From the NCBI RefSeq assembly GCF_900163965.1, contig NZ_FULE01000068.1, positions 1 to 51,102 on the forward strand: DNA of 51,102 bases, given 5' to 3'. The position numbers and the translations under genes were made by a program. This stretch comes from Vibrio ruber DSM 16370 (GTDB taxonomy: Bacteria > Pseudomonadota > Gammaproteobacteria > Enterobacterales > Vibrionaceae). The notes below the pieces were generated by a model. It was not told where the DNA came from, did not search any database, and saw only the letters and a list, made by a program, of their open reading frames with translations. Below are positions 32,453 to 41,835 of this stretch, piece after piece. Position 1 is the first letter of the stretch; each line of letters begins with the position of its first letter.

Positions 32453-33817
32453 ATGGCTGCATGGCATCCCTCTACATCACCGATCGTCAGAAAACCAAAA
32501 GCCGGGCGAAAAATCGCCGCCGCGCCGCCGATAATCTTATGTGCCAGCTTTCTGTTGCTGGTTTTACTGGGCACATGTTTACTGAAACTGCCGCAGGCGA
32601 CGGTCGCGCCCATCAGTTGGGCGCACAGTCTGTTTACTGCCACCTCAGCGGTGACGGTGACCGGCCTCTCCGTTCTGGATACGGGGACTGCTTTTACCAG
32701 CTTCGGGCAGATTATCATTGCGCTGCTTATCCAGTTAGGCGGGTTGGGGTTGATGACATTCGCTGTCGTGACGTTAATCGCATTAGGCGGCAAGATTAAT
32801 TTCCTACAGCGGACGGTTATCAGAGAAGCGTTCAATCAGACCGATGCGTCAACATTAGTCTCTACCGCAAAATCGGTTTTGTATTTTTCTTTGCTCGTCG
32901 AATCATTCGGCATGGTCATTCTGTCGCTTTACTGGTTGCCGGAGCTGGGGTGGAAAACCAGTTTATTTCATGGCTTCTTCTATACCATCAGTGCATTTAA
33001 TAACGCCGGTTTTGCGCTGGATAGCCGTAGCCTGATGCCGTATGTCTCCGACCCGGTGGTGAATCTGACGATTACCGGATTGTTTATTATCGGGGGGCTG
33101 GGGTTCTCTGTCTGGCTGGATTTAATCCGCAACCGACGCTGGGTTTTACTGACCCCCTACAGCAAGTTGATGATTTCCGGAACCGTCATCATTAACGCGG
33201 TGGCCGTGATTTTGATCTATTGTATTGAGTACGATAACCCGCATACGCTGGCACCGCTGACTCAAGGAGGGAAGTGGCTGGCTTCATGGTTTCAGGCCGT
33301 CACACCGAGAACTGCCGGGTTCAATACGTTAGCGATCGATCAGCTTAAAGATGCAACCACATCCGTGATGCTGGTTCTGATGTTTATTGGTGGCGGGTCG
33401 ATGAGTACCGCCAGTGGTATTAAAGTCGTGACATTCATTGTGCTGATTCTGGCAACCTACGGTTATTTACGGCGTGATGCTGCGATTCAGGTCTTTAAAC
33501 GGGAGATTCCCAAAGAAACGATTAATAAAGCATTGGCGCTGACGGTGATTTCTATTGGGATTACATGGTTGGCGATTTTTGGTCTGCTGTTGAGTGAAAA
33601 TGCCCCGATGATCGATATTATCTTTGAAGCGATTTCGGCATTGGGAACAGTCGGACTTTCAAGAGGCCTGACGGCGTCGCTGTCTGAAACGGGTGAGGTG
33701 ATTATCATGCTGATGATGTTTATCGGCCGGTTAGGGCCGCTGACAATCGCTTATTTTCTTGCCAGTCCGAGAACACATCGGTTGCGTTATCCGGAAACAA
33801 AACTCGTCATTGGATAG
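32453..33817 (+). CDS. ktrB: KtrB, potassium-translocating membrane subunit
   Basis: This 454-aa protein is a SKT-family transporter with four membrane-pore-membrane repeats. The pore loops show the filter glycines in TVTGLS, NNAGFA, PRTAGFN and GTVGLS. A flexible glycine-rich segment in the third repeat (GGGSMSTASGIK) corresponds to the known KtrB gating loop. The start at 32453 lies two bases after the ktrA stop; the longer frame runs inside ktrA. The system performs sodium-dependent potassium uptake and matters for osmotic adaptation. Confidence 0.93.
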   Translation: MAAWHPSTSPIVRKPKAGRKIAAAPPIILCASFLLLVLLGTCLLKLPQATVAPISWAHSLFTATSAVTVTGLSVLDTGTAFTSFGQIIIALLIQLGGLGLMTFAVVTLIALGGKINFLQRTVIREAFNQTDASTLVSTAKSVLYFSLLVESFGMVILSLYWLPELGWKTSLFHGFFYTISAFNNAGFALDSRSLMPYVSDPVVNLTITGLFIIGGLGFSVWLDLIRNRRWVLLTPYSKLMISGTVIINAVAVILIYCIEYDNPHTLAPLTQGGKWLASWFQAVTPRTAGFNTLAIDQLKDATTSVMLVLMFIGGGSMSTASGIKVVTFIVLILATYGYLRRDAAIQVFKREIPKETINKALALTVISIGITWLAIFGLLLSENAPMIDIIFEAISALGTVGLSRGLTASLSETGEVIIMLMMFIGRLGPLTIAYFLASPRTHRLRYPETKLVIG

Positions 33818-33857
33818 CCAGCTTACCAGCTCAGCAATGTGTGTCGGCGCCGTTTTG

Positions 33858-34805
33858 TCAACGCAATTTTGCTGCATGATGTCTGTATGGGGGCAGATCG
33901 GCATATTTGCGTTGGTATCTGGCCTGCATACTGACATTGCCCAGTAATCCTCCTTGATGGAGATAGATCAGTGGTCTGTCAGGGTGTTCTGCCAACCAAC
34001 CTTGCAGACACCGCCACATCAGCGGGTCATAGAGTAAATCAAATTCGACTTGAGTTTCACGGCAAAGATTCAGCCACAGCACGTAGTTTTCACGATACAA
34101 TTTGCCGAAATGGTGTTTCTGCGTCAGAGACAAAATGGTCGGATAGCTGGTGGCTGATAACATATCCCACTGTTTTTTGAGATAAGAGTCACCACCAACA
34201 CAGGCACAGGTCAAGACTTGAATCTGATGAGAGGCTAGGTGTTGATGTAAATATAGCGCTGTGGTGCCGGTGCCTGAGGGAAGCGCAACAACAGGGTGCT
34301 TAATCCGGTGTTGGTTGCACCAAGTGATGATCTCATCCCCAAGAGCTGCGATACCCGGTTGAGCAATATCGCTCCGTCCGCCTTCGGGCAAGACCAGACA
34401 ATGATCATCAGGGCAGCGAACTTGTTGAATATAATCGTAAGGATGCATCTGCATCACTGCTTCCGGGGATTGTCCTGTGGGATAGATTTTTGCACCGAGT
34501 GCCAATGCTGCTTTGTAATTCCCCTGCGGATGTTCACTTACCCACTGCGGGATATGATCAACATAGTATTCAAACTGCCAGCCTCGGAGTTGCGCCAGTG
34601 CGGCAAATGAATAAAGAGAATTAGCTTGCGGAGAACCATAGCTGATCAACGTGGTAATTTGAGGCAGGGGGGCATCAAGCAGTGTCATCAGCTTGCGGGC
34701 TTTGTTGCCGGAAAACTGAGGATGAAGCAAATCATCTCGTTTAAGATAGAAATGTTTGCCGTTAAAGGTGTGCTCAGTCGTCGGACTATGGGTCAATATA
34801 TTCAT
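33858..34805 (-). CDS. PLP enzyme of the ACC deaminase/D-cysteine desulfhydrase family
   Basis: This ~315-aa enzyme shows FYLKRDDLLHPQFSGNKARKL, where the Lys in GNKARK is the expected PLP lysine, and the phosphate-binding loop LPSGTGTTALYL. The family includes D-cysteine desulfhydrase and ACC deaminase; the sequence is closer to the desulfhydrase-like bacterial members with unknown substrate. The start at 34805 is preferred because the frame from the second Met matches the usual short N-terminus; no ribosome-binding site is clear for either. It is convergent with ktrB and has a hairpin-rich region upstream. Confidence 0.8.
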   Translation of the reverse strand: MNILTHSPTTEHTFNGKHFYLKRDDLLHPQFSGNKARKLMTLLDAPLPQITTLISYGSPQANSLYSFAALAQLRGWQFEYYVDHIPQWVSEHPQGNYKAALALGAKIYPTGQSPEAVMQMHPYDYIQQVRCPDDHCLVLPEGGRSDIAQPGIAALGDEIITWCNQHRIKHPVVALPSGTGTTALYLHQHLASHQIQVLTCACVGGDSYLKKQWDMLSATSYPTILSLTQKHHFGKLYRENYVLWLNLCRETQVEFDLLYDPLMWRCLQGWLAEHPDRPLIYLHQGGLLGNVSMQARYQRKYADLPPYRHHAAKLR

Positions 34806-34868
34806 GCAGGCAAGCATAGCTTGAGTTGAGTGCTATCACAAGGCGTACTCAAGGCAAAAAAGCCAGAC

Positions 34869-34898
34869 AAAAAAAAGCCAGTACAAACTGTACTGGCT
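34869..34898 (-). terminator. Rho-independent terminator on the minus strand
   Basis: A perfect 10-bp stem agccagtaca/tgtactggct (34876-34898, 3-nt loop) is preceded on the plus strand by an A-run, i.e. a U-run on the minus-strand RNA. It lies upstream of the start of the desulfhydrase gene, so it must end another minus-strand transcript. Confidence 0.7.
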
Positions 34899-35053
34899 GC
34901 TATAAATAGGAGTTAACAAGAAAAAGCAGTATTGACAAAAAAGTCATTCAACGTTTCTGTCAATCTTGTTAAATCAGACTGGTGATATCCCGGATAGTTC
35001 CTCATTTTTTCAGTTTTTTCTTTTGAACCGGTGACTCAGTTCAGGGTGAGGAT
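34869..35053 (-). ncRNA. Candidate small RNA between fabV and the desulfhydrase gene
   Basis: The minus strand between the fabV upstream region and the terminator at 34869-34898 has no supported gene, yet ends in a strong terminator. A TATAAT box on the minus strand (plus coordinates 35060-35065) could start an RNA of about 185 nt. The -35 box is poor. The region also has attgaca/tgtcaat (about 34932-34966) as an inverted repeat. This is a prediction from layout only. Confidence 0.35.
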
Positions 35054-35214
35054 GAGGAAATTATATTGATTTCAGTAAGATAAAGAGATTTTTGAGCGTG
35101 TTTTTGGTGAAAAGAGATCCAACCACTCGCTTTTTCAGGGGAAATATTAAGAAATAGGGTGAGATTTCGAGGCGAACCTTTTATTCTTACGGGGTTTTTT
35201 AAAGGAAGTTGAAT

Positions 35215-36417
35215 ATGATCATCAAACCTAAAATTCGTGGATTTATTTGTACGACAACACATCCGGTCGGGTGTGAAGCGAATGTCAGAGAGCAGATCGC
35301 TTATACGAAATCACAAGGGAGCATCGACAACGCGCCTAAGCGTGTTCTGGTTGTCGGTTCTTCCAGTGGCTATGGACTTTCATCACGTATTGCTGCGGCA
35401 TTTGGTGGTGGTGCAGCGACGATCGGTGTTTTCTTCGAAAAGCCGGGAACCGAGAAAAAACCGGGTACCGCAGGTTTTTATAATGCTGCTGCGTTTGATA
35501 AATGTGCGCATGAAGCCGGTCTGTATGCGAAAAGCATTAATGGCGATGCTTTTTCCCATGAAGCAAAGCAGAAAGCAATTGAGTTGATTCAGCAAGATCT
35601 GGGACAGATTGATCTGGTTGTTTATTCTTTGGCATCACCTGTCAGAAAAATGCCTGATAGTGGCGAACTGGTGCGTTCAGCCCTGAAGCCGATTGGCGAG
35701 ACTTATACTTCAACTGCTGTTGATACCAATCGTGATATGATTATTGAAGCCAGCATTGAACCGGCAACTGAACAGGAAATTGAAGATACTGTCACAGTTA
35801 TGGGCGGACAAGACTGGGAACTTTGGATCAAGGCGCTCAATGATGCCGGTGTCCTTGCTGATGGCTGCAAGACCGTTGCGTATAGCTATATCGGGACCGA
35901 GCTGACATGGCCAATCTATTGGGACGGTGCGCTGGGTCGTGCGAAGATGGACTTAGACCGTGCTGCCACAGCGTTAAACCAACAACTGAGCGCAAAACAG
36001 GGTTCTGCCAATGTTGCGGTTCTGAAATCCGTTGTGACGCAGGCGAGTTCGGCAATTCCGGTCATGCCGCTTTACATCTCTATGGTGTTCAAGAAAATGC
36101 GTGAAGAAGGCGTTCATGAAGGCTGTATGGAGCAGATCTATCGTCTGTTCCATGATCGGCTGTATCGCCCGGATGGTCAGGCTCCGGCAGTGGATGACAA
36201 AAACCGTCTGCGTCTTGATGACTGGGAACTGAGAGAAGATATTCAGCAGCATTGCCGTAGGTTATGGCCACAAATCACCACGGAAAATCTGAAAGAGCTG
36301 ACCGATTATGAAGCCTATAAAGAAGAGTTTTTGAAACTGTTCGGCTTTGGGATCGATGGCGTAGACTATGATGCAGATGTGAATCCGGACGTTAAGTTTG
36401 ACGTGATTGATATCTGA
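35215..36417 (+). CDS. fabV: FabV, trans-2-enoyl-ACP reductase
   Basis: This 400-aa enzyme carries out the last reductive step of each fatty-acid elongation cycle with NADH. The FabV hallmarks are visible: the Rossmann start VLVVGSSSGYGLSSRIA, the Tyr-x8-Lys active site (YWDGALGRAK, Tyr then Lys), and the C-terminal YEAYKEEFLKLFGFG. The length equals typical FabV. The start at 35215 has aaggaag seven bases upstream. FabV is the triclosan-insensitive type of reductase described from Vibrio cholerae. It is monocistronic, ending at a strong bidirectional hairpin. Confidence 0.95.
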   Translation: MIIKPKIRGFICTTTHPVGCEANVREQIAYTKSQGSIDNAPKRVLVVGSSSGYGLSSRIAAAFGGGAATIGVFFEKPGTEKKPGTAGFYNAAAFDKCAHEAGLYAKSINGDAFSHEAKQKAIELIQQDLGQIDLVVYSLASPVRKMPDSGELVRSALKPIGETYTSTAVDTNRDMIIEASIEPATEQEIEDTVTVMGGQDWELWIKALNDAGVLADGCKTVAYSYIGTELTWPIYWDGALGRAKMDLDRAATALNQQLSAKQGSANVAVLKSVVTQASSAIPVMPLYISMVFKKMREEGVHEGCMEQIYRLFHDRLYRPDGQAPAVDDKNRLRLDDWELREDIQQHCRRLWPQITTENLKELTDYEAYKEEFLKLFGFGIDGVDYDADVNPDVKFDVIDI

Positions 36418-36442
36418 TTTGTCTTCGGCCAGAGACTAAATT

Positions 36443-36467
36443 AAAAAGCGCCATCATGGCGCTTTTT
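36443..36467. terminator. Bidirectional terminator after fabV
   Basis: Stem aaaaagcgcc/ggcgcttttt (36443-36452, 36458-36467), followed by two more T. It lies between the convergent fabV and ybjL genes. Confidence 0.85.
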
Positions 36468-36541
36468 TTGATCGAACTGTTCGTTTGCTGTGTTGAGCGG
36501 TTCGGTGGAGCAATGAATCGACTCATTGGAATCATCAGACC

Positions 36542-38224
36542 TTAACTCAGCAGAATAATGACGGTTCCGGTCAGGGTCATCAGAATATTAGCAATGGTAT
36601 AAGTGCCGGCATATCCGAGTGCAGGGATGGTCGATTTCGCATAGTCATTGACGATATCCATTGCCGGTGCGCAGGTTCTGGCACCGATAATGGCACCGAA
36701 CAACAGAGCCCGGTTCATTTTCAGGATGTAAGCGCCGATGAGATAAGCAAAAAATACCGGAACAACACTGACCAGAAAAGCCAGACCAATCACTTTGATA
36801 CCGATTTCTGACAGGTGTTCAAACATACTGCCACCGGCACTGAGGCCAATGCCGACCATGAAAATCATCAACCCGAGATCTTTGGTCATATTCAGAGCCC
36901 CCTGTGGAACATAGCCAAAGGTAGGGTGATTGGCGCGTAAAAATCCTAAAGTAATCCCGGAGAGCAGTAACCCGACAGCATTGCCTAAACCAAAAGAGAC
37001 TTGACCGAAGGTCATGGTAATCAGGCCGAGTGTAATCCCGAAAATGAAAAAGGCACAGAAAGCCAGCAAGTCGGCCATTTGGCTGTGGATTGAGATAAAA
37101 CCGATTTTATCCGCGAGCCCCTGCACCCGGCTTTTTTCACCACTGACCTGAAGGAGGTCACCTTTGGTGAGCACAATATCTGAGTCCATTGGCATTTCAA
37201 TCTGTGCCCGGACAACACGGTTGAGAAAACAGCCATATTCGGAAAGATTAAGGTCAGACAGCCGTTTGCCGACCATGCTGTCACTTTTAACCACGATTTC
37301 TTCTTCTGAAATACGCAGGTCAAGCAAGTTGCGGTCAAAGACCTCTTTACCGTTTCTGAAGCTTGGGTCCAGCCTGGCGTGGCTGTCAGGGAAACCGACC
37401 AGCGCAATTTCATCGCCTTCTTGCAAAATCGCGTCACCATCCGGATGGGCCAGAATGCCATTTCGCCGGATGCGCTCGATATAACAGCCCGTTTGACGAT
37501 AGATCCCCAATTCACGAAGATTACGGCCATCAATCCAGTCTGTCAGCTCTTTTCCGACCCGATAAGCGCGAATAATCGGTAAGTAGACTTTCCGTTGGCC
37601 GTTATGGCCTAAACCGCGTTCCCGGGCGATTTGCTGGGCTGAATCTGAGAGGTTTTGCTTTTGCAGCCTCGGCAGCAGTTTAGCAAACATAATCATACTG
37701 ATGAGGCCGATGAGATAAGCGATCGCATAGCCGACTGAGACATTCTCCAGAACGCGGGACATCTCCATATTGCGAGGAATTTCTGCCAGCCCTGAGCTTA
37801 AGGCATCCTGAGCCCCGACAAGTATCGGAGTTGAAGTCAGCGCTCCGGCCATCATCCCCGCAGACAGACCATAATCGAGATGAAGAGCTTTACCGCCAAA
37901 ATAAGTGATTAGGTTGGCAATGATGAGGACGGTTAAGCTTAAGATCAGGTAGTGTTTTCCGTCTCGGAAAAAGATACCGAAAAAGTTTGGGCCTGCCTCG
38001 ATACCGACACAATAAATGAACAGCATGAAACCGATGGTGAGCGCTTCTGAATTCAGAGAAAATCCGAGGTGCCCCATGAGGAGCGAGGTGACGAGAACAC
38101 CAATGGAGTTGCCGACTTGGAGGCTACCGAAACGAATTTTTCCCAGCGCCAGACCACTCGCAAGGACAACAAAAATAAGCAGAATAGGGTTTTCTTTTAA
38201 CAGCAAAACAACGTTTATATTCAC
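36542..38224 (-). CDS. ybjL: YbjL-like putative transporter (AAE family)
   Basis: This 560-aa membrane protein has two sets of membrane helices, about residues 1-190 and 385-560, flanking two cytoplasmic TrkA_C-like domains (GKELTDWIDGRNLRELGIY; SMVGKRLSDLNLSEYG). This is the layout of the aspartate-alanine exchanger (YidE/YbjL/AspT) family. The length is nearly the same as E. coli YbjL (561 aa). Its neighbour is grxA, as near ybjL in enterobacteria. The substrate is not established. Confidence 0.88.
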   Translation of the reverse strand: MNINVVLLLKENPILLIFVVLASGLALGKIRFGSLQVGNSIGVLVTSLLMGHLGFSLNSEALTIGFMLFIYCVGIEAGPNFFGIFFRDGKHYLILSLTVLIIANLITYFGGKALHLDYGLSAGMMAGALTSTPILVGAQDALSSGLAEIPRNMEMSRVLENVSVGYAIAYLIGLISMIMFAKLLPRLQKQNLSDSAQQIARERGLGHNGQRKVYLPIIRAYRVGKELTDWIDGRNLRELGIYRQTGCYIERIRRNGILAHPDGDAILQEGDEIALVGFPDSHARLDPSFRNGKEVFDRNLLDLRISEEEIVVKSDSMVGKRLSDLNLSEYGCFLNRVVRAQIEMPMDSDIVLTKGDLLQVSGEKSRVQGLADKIGFISIHSQMADLLAFCAFFIFGITLGLITMTFGQVSFGLGNAVGLLLSGITLGFLRANHPTFGYVPQGALNMTKDLGLMIFMVGIGLSAGGSMFEHLSEIGIKVIGLAFLVSVVPVFFAYLIGAYILKMNRALLFGAIIGARTCAPAMDIVNDYAKSTIPALGYAGTYTIANILMTLTGTVIILLS

Positions 38225-38383
38225 AACTCAACTCAGGGACGTGGAAAAGATGGCCGGTAAATTGTATCTGAAATATAAGAAAAAATAAGGGGATTTTTCA
38301 GGCTTTTTGGCACAAAGAAGAATTTTCATCTTCATGAAGTGGCTGGGGGAGAGAAACTGAATTGCAGAGCGTCAGAAAAGCAA

Positions 38384-38407
38384 AACCTGCCAGATAATTG
38401 GCAGGTT
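38384..38407 (-). terminator. Terminator after grxA
   Basis: Stem aacctgcca/tggcaggtt (38384-38392, 38399-38407) is followed on the minus strand by TTTGCTTTT, just after the grxA stop codon. Confidence 0.75.
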
Positions 38408-38420
38408 AGTCCGGTCTCGA

Positions 38421-38687
38421 TTATTCGTCGAAAAGACCCAGATTTTCTTTGGCATAAGCTTCGAATTCAGTACAGCCACCAATATGAGTCTGGTCAATGA
38501 AGATCTGCGGTACAGTTTCAACGGGCTTGCCTACGGTTTTTTCCAAATCGGCTTTGCTGATGCCTTCTGCTTGGATATCAACGTAGCGGAAATTAAAATC
38601 GTCACGCTTTGCTTTTAACGTTTCTGCATGTTCTTTTGCCCGAACACAGAATGGGCAGCCGGGACGACCAAAGATCACTACAAACAT
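38421..38687 (-). CDS. grxA: Glutaredoxin 1 (GrxA)
   Basis: This 88-aa glutaredoxin has the redox motif GCPFC (CPFC) near the N-terminus, the cis-proline segment TVPQIFI and the glutathione-binding GGCTEFEAY. It reduces disulfides, notably in ribonucleotide reductase, using glutathione. The length and motifs fit GrxA rather than GrxC. The start at 38687 is chosen because aaggag lies upstream at good spacing; the longer frame begins inside that site. Confidence 0.93.
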   Translation of the reverse strand: MFVVIFGRPGCPFCVRAKEHAETLKAKRDDFNFRYVDIQAEGISKADLEKTVGKPVETVPQIFIDQTHIGGCTEFEAYAKENLGLFDE

Positions 38688-38810
38688 AACTTTCTCCTTC
38701 ATGTGTTGTTGGCGTAACTATGCCTGAAGTCACTTCGGAAATAAAGTTACATCTGCCTCTTGTTTTAATAGATGAAAACAATGTAATCAATGATCTTTTA
38801 TGGAAACAAA

Positions 38811-38831
38811 TGTGGGCCACGATGGCCCACA
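38811..38831 (-). terminator. Terminator after hexR
   Basis: A perfect 8-bp GC-rich stem tgtgggcc/ggcccaca (38811-38818, 38824-38831) is followed on the minus strand by TTTGTTT, downstream of the hexR stop codon. Confidence 0.75.
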
Positions 38832-38862
38832 TAAGATGAAGTTTTGAGAAGACGTTTTCATA

Positions 38863-39717
38863 TCAGAACTGAGGCAACTTATCGTAGCGAGAGTCTTTTA
38901 GGGCATCTTTGACGCGTTTGAGGTTTTCCCTGAATCCTGAACCGCGGCGTAATGTAAACCCGGTGGCGAGCACGTCAATCACCGTCATTTGGACCACTCT
39001 GCTCGCCATTGGCATATAGACATCGGTATCTTCCGGGACGTCCAGACAGATGGAGAGGGAACTGACCTGATCGAGCGGTGAGTCTTTGGCGGTGATGGCA
39101 ATGACAGTGGCGCCATTCTGTTTTGCGAGGTGCGCGATCTCAACCTGACTTTTGGTTCGGCCTGTGTGAGAGATCAAGACAACCACATCATTATCGGTGC
39201 AATTAATACAACTCATCCGCTGCATGACAATATCTTCAAAACAGGAGATTGGGATATTAAAGCGGATAAACTTATTCTGTGCATCACGAGCAACCGCAGA
39301 GGACGCGCCTAAACCAAAAAACGAAATCCTCTTGGCTTGGGTCAGTAAATCAACCGCACGGTTGATTTGTGCTGAATCGATGCTGTTTTTGGCAACATCA
39401 AGGCAAGCCATGGTTGATTCGAAAATTTTATGCGTATACGCATCGGGGCCATCATCTTCTTCGACATTACGGTTCACATACGGTGTCCCATTTGCCAGAC
39501 TTTGAGCGAGATGAAGTTTAAAGTCGGGAAAACCCTTGGTATCTAAACGACGACAGAAGCGGTTCACCGTGGGCTCACTCACATCAGCCATTTTGGCAAG
39601 GGTTGCAATACTGGAATGAATTGCAGTTTGTGGTGACGCCATGATGACTTCTGCGACTTTGCGTTCAGACTTGCTAAAATTTTCCAGGTTTTTTTGAATT
39701 TTTTCTAATGTATTCAT
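38863..39717 (-). CDS. hexR: HexR, RpiR-family regulator of central carbon metabolism
   Basis: This 284-aa protein has an N-terminal RpiR-type HTH (SSIATLAKMADVSEPTVNRFCRRL) and a C-terminal SIS sugar-phosphate-binding domain (ISFFGLGASSAVARDAQNKF; VVVLISHTGRTKSQVEIAH). HexR senses the Entner-Doudoroff intermediate KDPG and controls glycolytic and gluconeogenic genes in gamma-proteobacteria. The start at 39717 gives the usual MNTLEKIQ beginning. The 39718-40042 gap to panP is AT-rich and probably holds the hexR promoter; I see a ttatca/tgataa inverted repeat at 39868-39881 but no convincing HexR consensus operator. Confidence 0.93.
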   Translation of the reverse strand: MNTLEKIQKNLENFSKSERKVAEVIMASPQTAIHSSIATLAKMADVSEPTVNRFCRRLDTKGFPDFKLHLAQSLANGTPYVNRNVEEDDGPDAYTHKIFESTMACLDVAKNSIDSAQINRAVDLLTQAKRISFFGLGASSAVARDAQNKFIRFNIPISCFEDIVMQRMSCINCTDNDVVVLISHTGRTKSQVEIAHLAKQNGATVIAITAKDSPLDQVSSLSICLDVPEDTDVYMPMASRVVQMTVIDVLATGFTLRRGSGFRENLKRVKDALKDSRYDKLPQF

Positions 39718-40042
39718 AGTGTTCACACGGGGCAAGAACATTTCAGGAATTCGACCTGATCACTGGCGATATCGAATCATGATACCCAAAGCATTCAACA
39801 TTCATCACGAAGTGGGCATGGGAAATGAGTATAAACGTATGCACCGGTAATTCTGTAACATTTCAGGTTATCAGATGATAAGAATATGACAGGCCTCAAA
39901 CTAAATTTCAGATGATCCTTCAATTTTACCGCTAAATCTGAAAAAACAGTATTTCTCTAAGACAAAATGATGCATTTCTTACATCAGTCAGAAATAAAAT
40001 TTCAGCGGATGTGATCGAGTGATCGTTAATAAGTGATGCGTA

Positions 40043-41695
40043 TCATATTTTATCTGACAGAATGCTTGCTGCTGAGCGTTGGATCTCACGCAGTAATGCA
40101 GGCGCTAGTGCAGCAATATGTCGCTGCTCTTCCAAAACTGAATGTAAGATATCTTTGGTGGTTAACGGGTTGGCAAGCACGACACGGAAAACGATGGTAT
40201 TGAGATACTGCCAACGTTTCGGTGTCAGTTGTGTCCGGGAAACAAATGATTTGCCGGATTCTCTTTGTTTTTTCTGAATAAATTTGGTCAGTTCATTTAA
40301 TTGTTGATTGAGTTGGTCGAGCGCATCACCGGTGCAGTGTTGCAAGGCGAGACGTGCTTGTTCGGGGACGTAGCGATACGTCAGCAAACACAACTCAGGC
40401 TCTGAAACGAGTTCGAAGTCATTCTGTTGACGGATAAGGTCGGCAAAATAAGCCGCTTTTTGAATGCTTTCATTGATCAGCAATTCGTAACCCGCCCGGC
40501 TAATAATGTGCATCGATGCATAGACCAGCATTGCCATTCCGGAACGGGAGCCTTCCAGCGTCCGGCTGCCCAGATCTTTAGAGCCCTCACGGAGAATATA
40601 TTGAGCATGATGTTCAATTGCGTGGCTTGATGTCGGTGACTTAAATAGTACCATCCCGGCGCCCATTGGCAGGTAAAGCTGTTTATGGGCATCGATGGTT
40701 ACCGAATCAGCCTGTTCGATACCATTGAGCAGATGACGATATTGATTCGACATCAGTGTTGCGCCGCCCCAAGCCGCATCGACATGGAAATGACACTGTT
40801 CCTGCTGACAGATTGCCGCTATTTCAGCGAGTGGGTCGATATTACCGGTCTCTGTTGTCCCGGCAACGCCCACGACTGCAAATGGTAAAATCTGTTGCTG
40901 CTTCAGTTGTCGTATCGTGGTTTGGAGTGCGTCGGGTTTGATTTTATTATGTTCATCAGTCGGAATGACCACTAACCCTTGTTGGCCGATTCCCAGTAAA
41001 TCCGCTGCTTTCTTTAACGAATAATGGCCACGTTCTGAGACAAGAATTGCGAGTCCTTCATAGCCGTAATGTTTCATCGCCCGAAACAGACCCTCTTTCT
41101 CAACCCCCTGAAATGAGCCCTGAGCCTTGAGCGCATTATTGCGGGCAACCCATAACGCTGTGATGTTGGCGATAGTACCGCCTGAGCAAAATGCCCCCAG
41201 TGAATGGTTGGCACTATGCATCCACTGGGTATAAAAGTCTTCGCTACCTGTATAGATCAGTCGGTGTAACATCCCGATGACCTGACGTTCGAGTGGTGTA
41301 AAGGCTTTCGATGTTTCAATTTTGACGAGATTTTGGTTCAGCGCGATCATGATTTTTGACAGCGGCATCAGAAAGTAAGGCAATGCAGATGTCATATGAC
41401 CGATAAAGCTGGGAGCCGATGTATGAACGGATTGAGCAACAACCTTATCCAGTAAATGCTGGGTATGCTCAGAAACAAACACCGGCTGCTCCGGTATTTG
41501 AGAGGAGAGAAAATCTTGCTCAATTGCTTTCAGCGGCTTTTCTTCGGAGACGATATGTTCTCTTAAGAACTGATTGAGATTTTGAGAAATCTTGTCTTCG
41601 ATTTGGGTCAGCGTGGACCCCGGACCTTCCGGTACGGTAAATATTCGAAGCAGGCTGTCAAAATTGGCTTTCGCTGTTTTGCTTTTTAAAACCAT
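40043..41695 (-). CDS. panP: PanP, pyridoxal-dependent aspartate 1-decarboxylase
   Basis: This 550-aa enzyme is a group II PLP decarboxylase. The PLP lysine lies in TIDAHKQLYLP, with the preceding HVDAAWGG aspartate and the GTIANI cofactor loop. Length and sequence fit PanP of vibrios, which makes beta-alanine for coenzyme A in place of PanD; older annotation calls it glutamate decarboxylase. It lies between hexR and an HDOD gene, as in other vibrios to my knowledge. Confidence 0.92.
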   Translation of the reverse strand: MVLKSKTAKANFDSLLRIFTVPEGPGSTLTQIEDKISQNLNQFLREHIVSEEKPLKAIEQDFLSSQIPEQPVFVSEHTQHLLDKVVAQSVHTSAPSFIGHMTSALPYFLMPLSKIMIALNQNLVKIETSKAFTPLERQVIGMLHRLIYTGSEDFYTQWMHSANHSLGAFCSGGTIANITALWVARNNALKAQGSFQGVEKEGLFRAMKHYGYEGLAILVSERGHYSLKKAADLLGIGQQGLVVIPTDEHNKIKPDALQTTIRQLKQQQILPFAVVGVAGTTETGNIDPLAEIAAICQQEQCHFHVDAAWGGATLMSNQYRHLLNGIEQADSVTIDAHKQLYLPMGAGMVLFKSPTSSHAIEHHAQYILREGSKDLGSRTLEGSRSGMAMLVYASMHIISRAGYELLINESIQKAAYFADLIRQQNDFELVSEPELCLLTYRYVPEQARLALQHCTGDALDQLNQQLNELTKFIQKKQRESGKSFVSRTQLTPKRWQYLNTIVFRVVLANPLTTKDILHSVLEEQRHIAALAPALLREIQRSAASILSDKI

Positions 41696-41835
41696 AAAGC
41701 TATCAAATCGTGTCGTGGCCTATTCTGGCGGGACAATCTAAACGAAAATGTCGCGAATGTCCCGTATTAATTGACGGGCTGCTAACAGCCATCGTCTCAA
41801 ATATGGCTGTTTTGAGGCGTCTCAAAATCAGGGGG

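Noticed and set aside
39718..40042. HexR operator upstream of hexR
   Set aside because: No good match to the pseudo-palindromic HexR consensus was found; only a short ttatca/tgataa repeat is present.
41787..41830. Classic terminator after the HDOD gene
   Set aside because: The aacagccat/atggctgtt hairpin has no U-run on the minus strand; it is mentioned with the HDOD gene but not called as a terminator.
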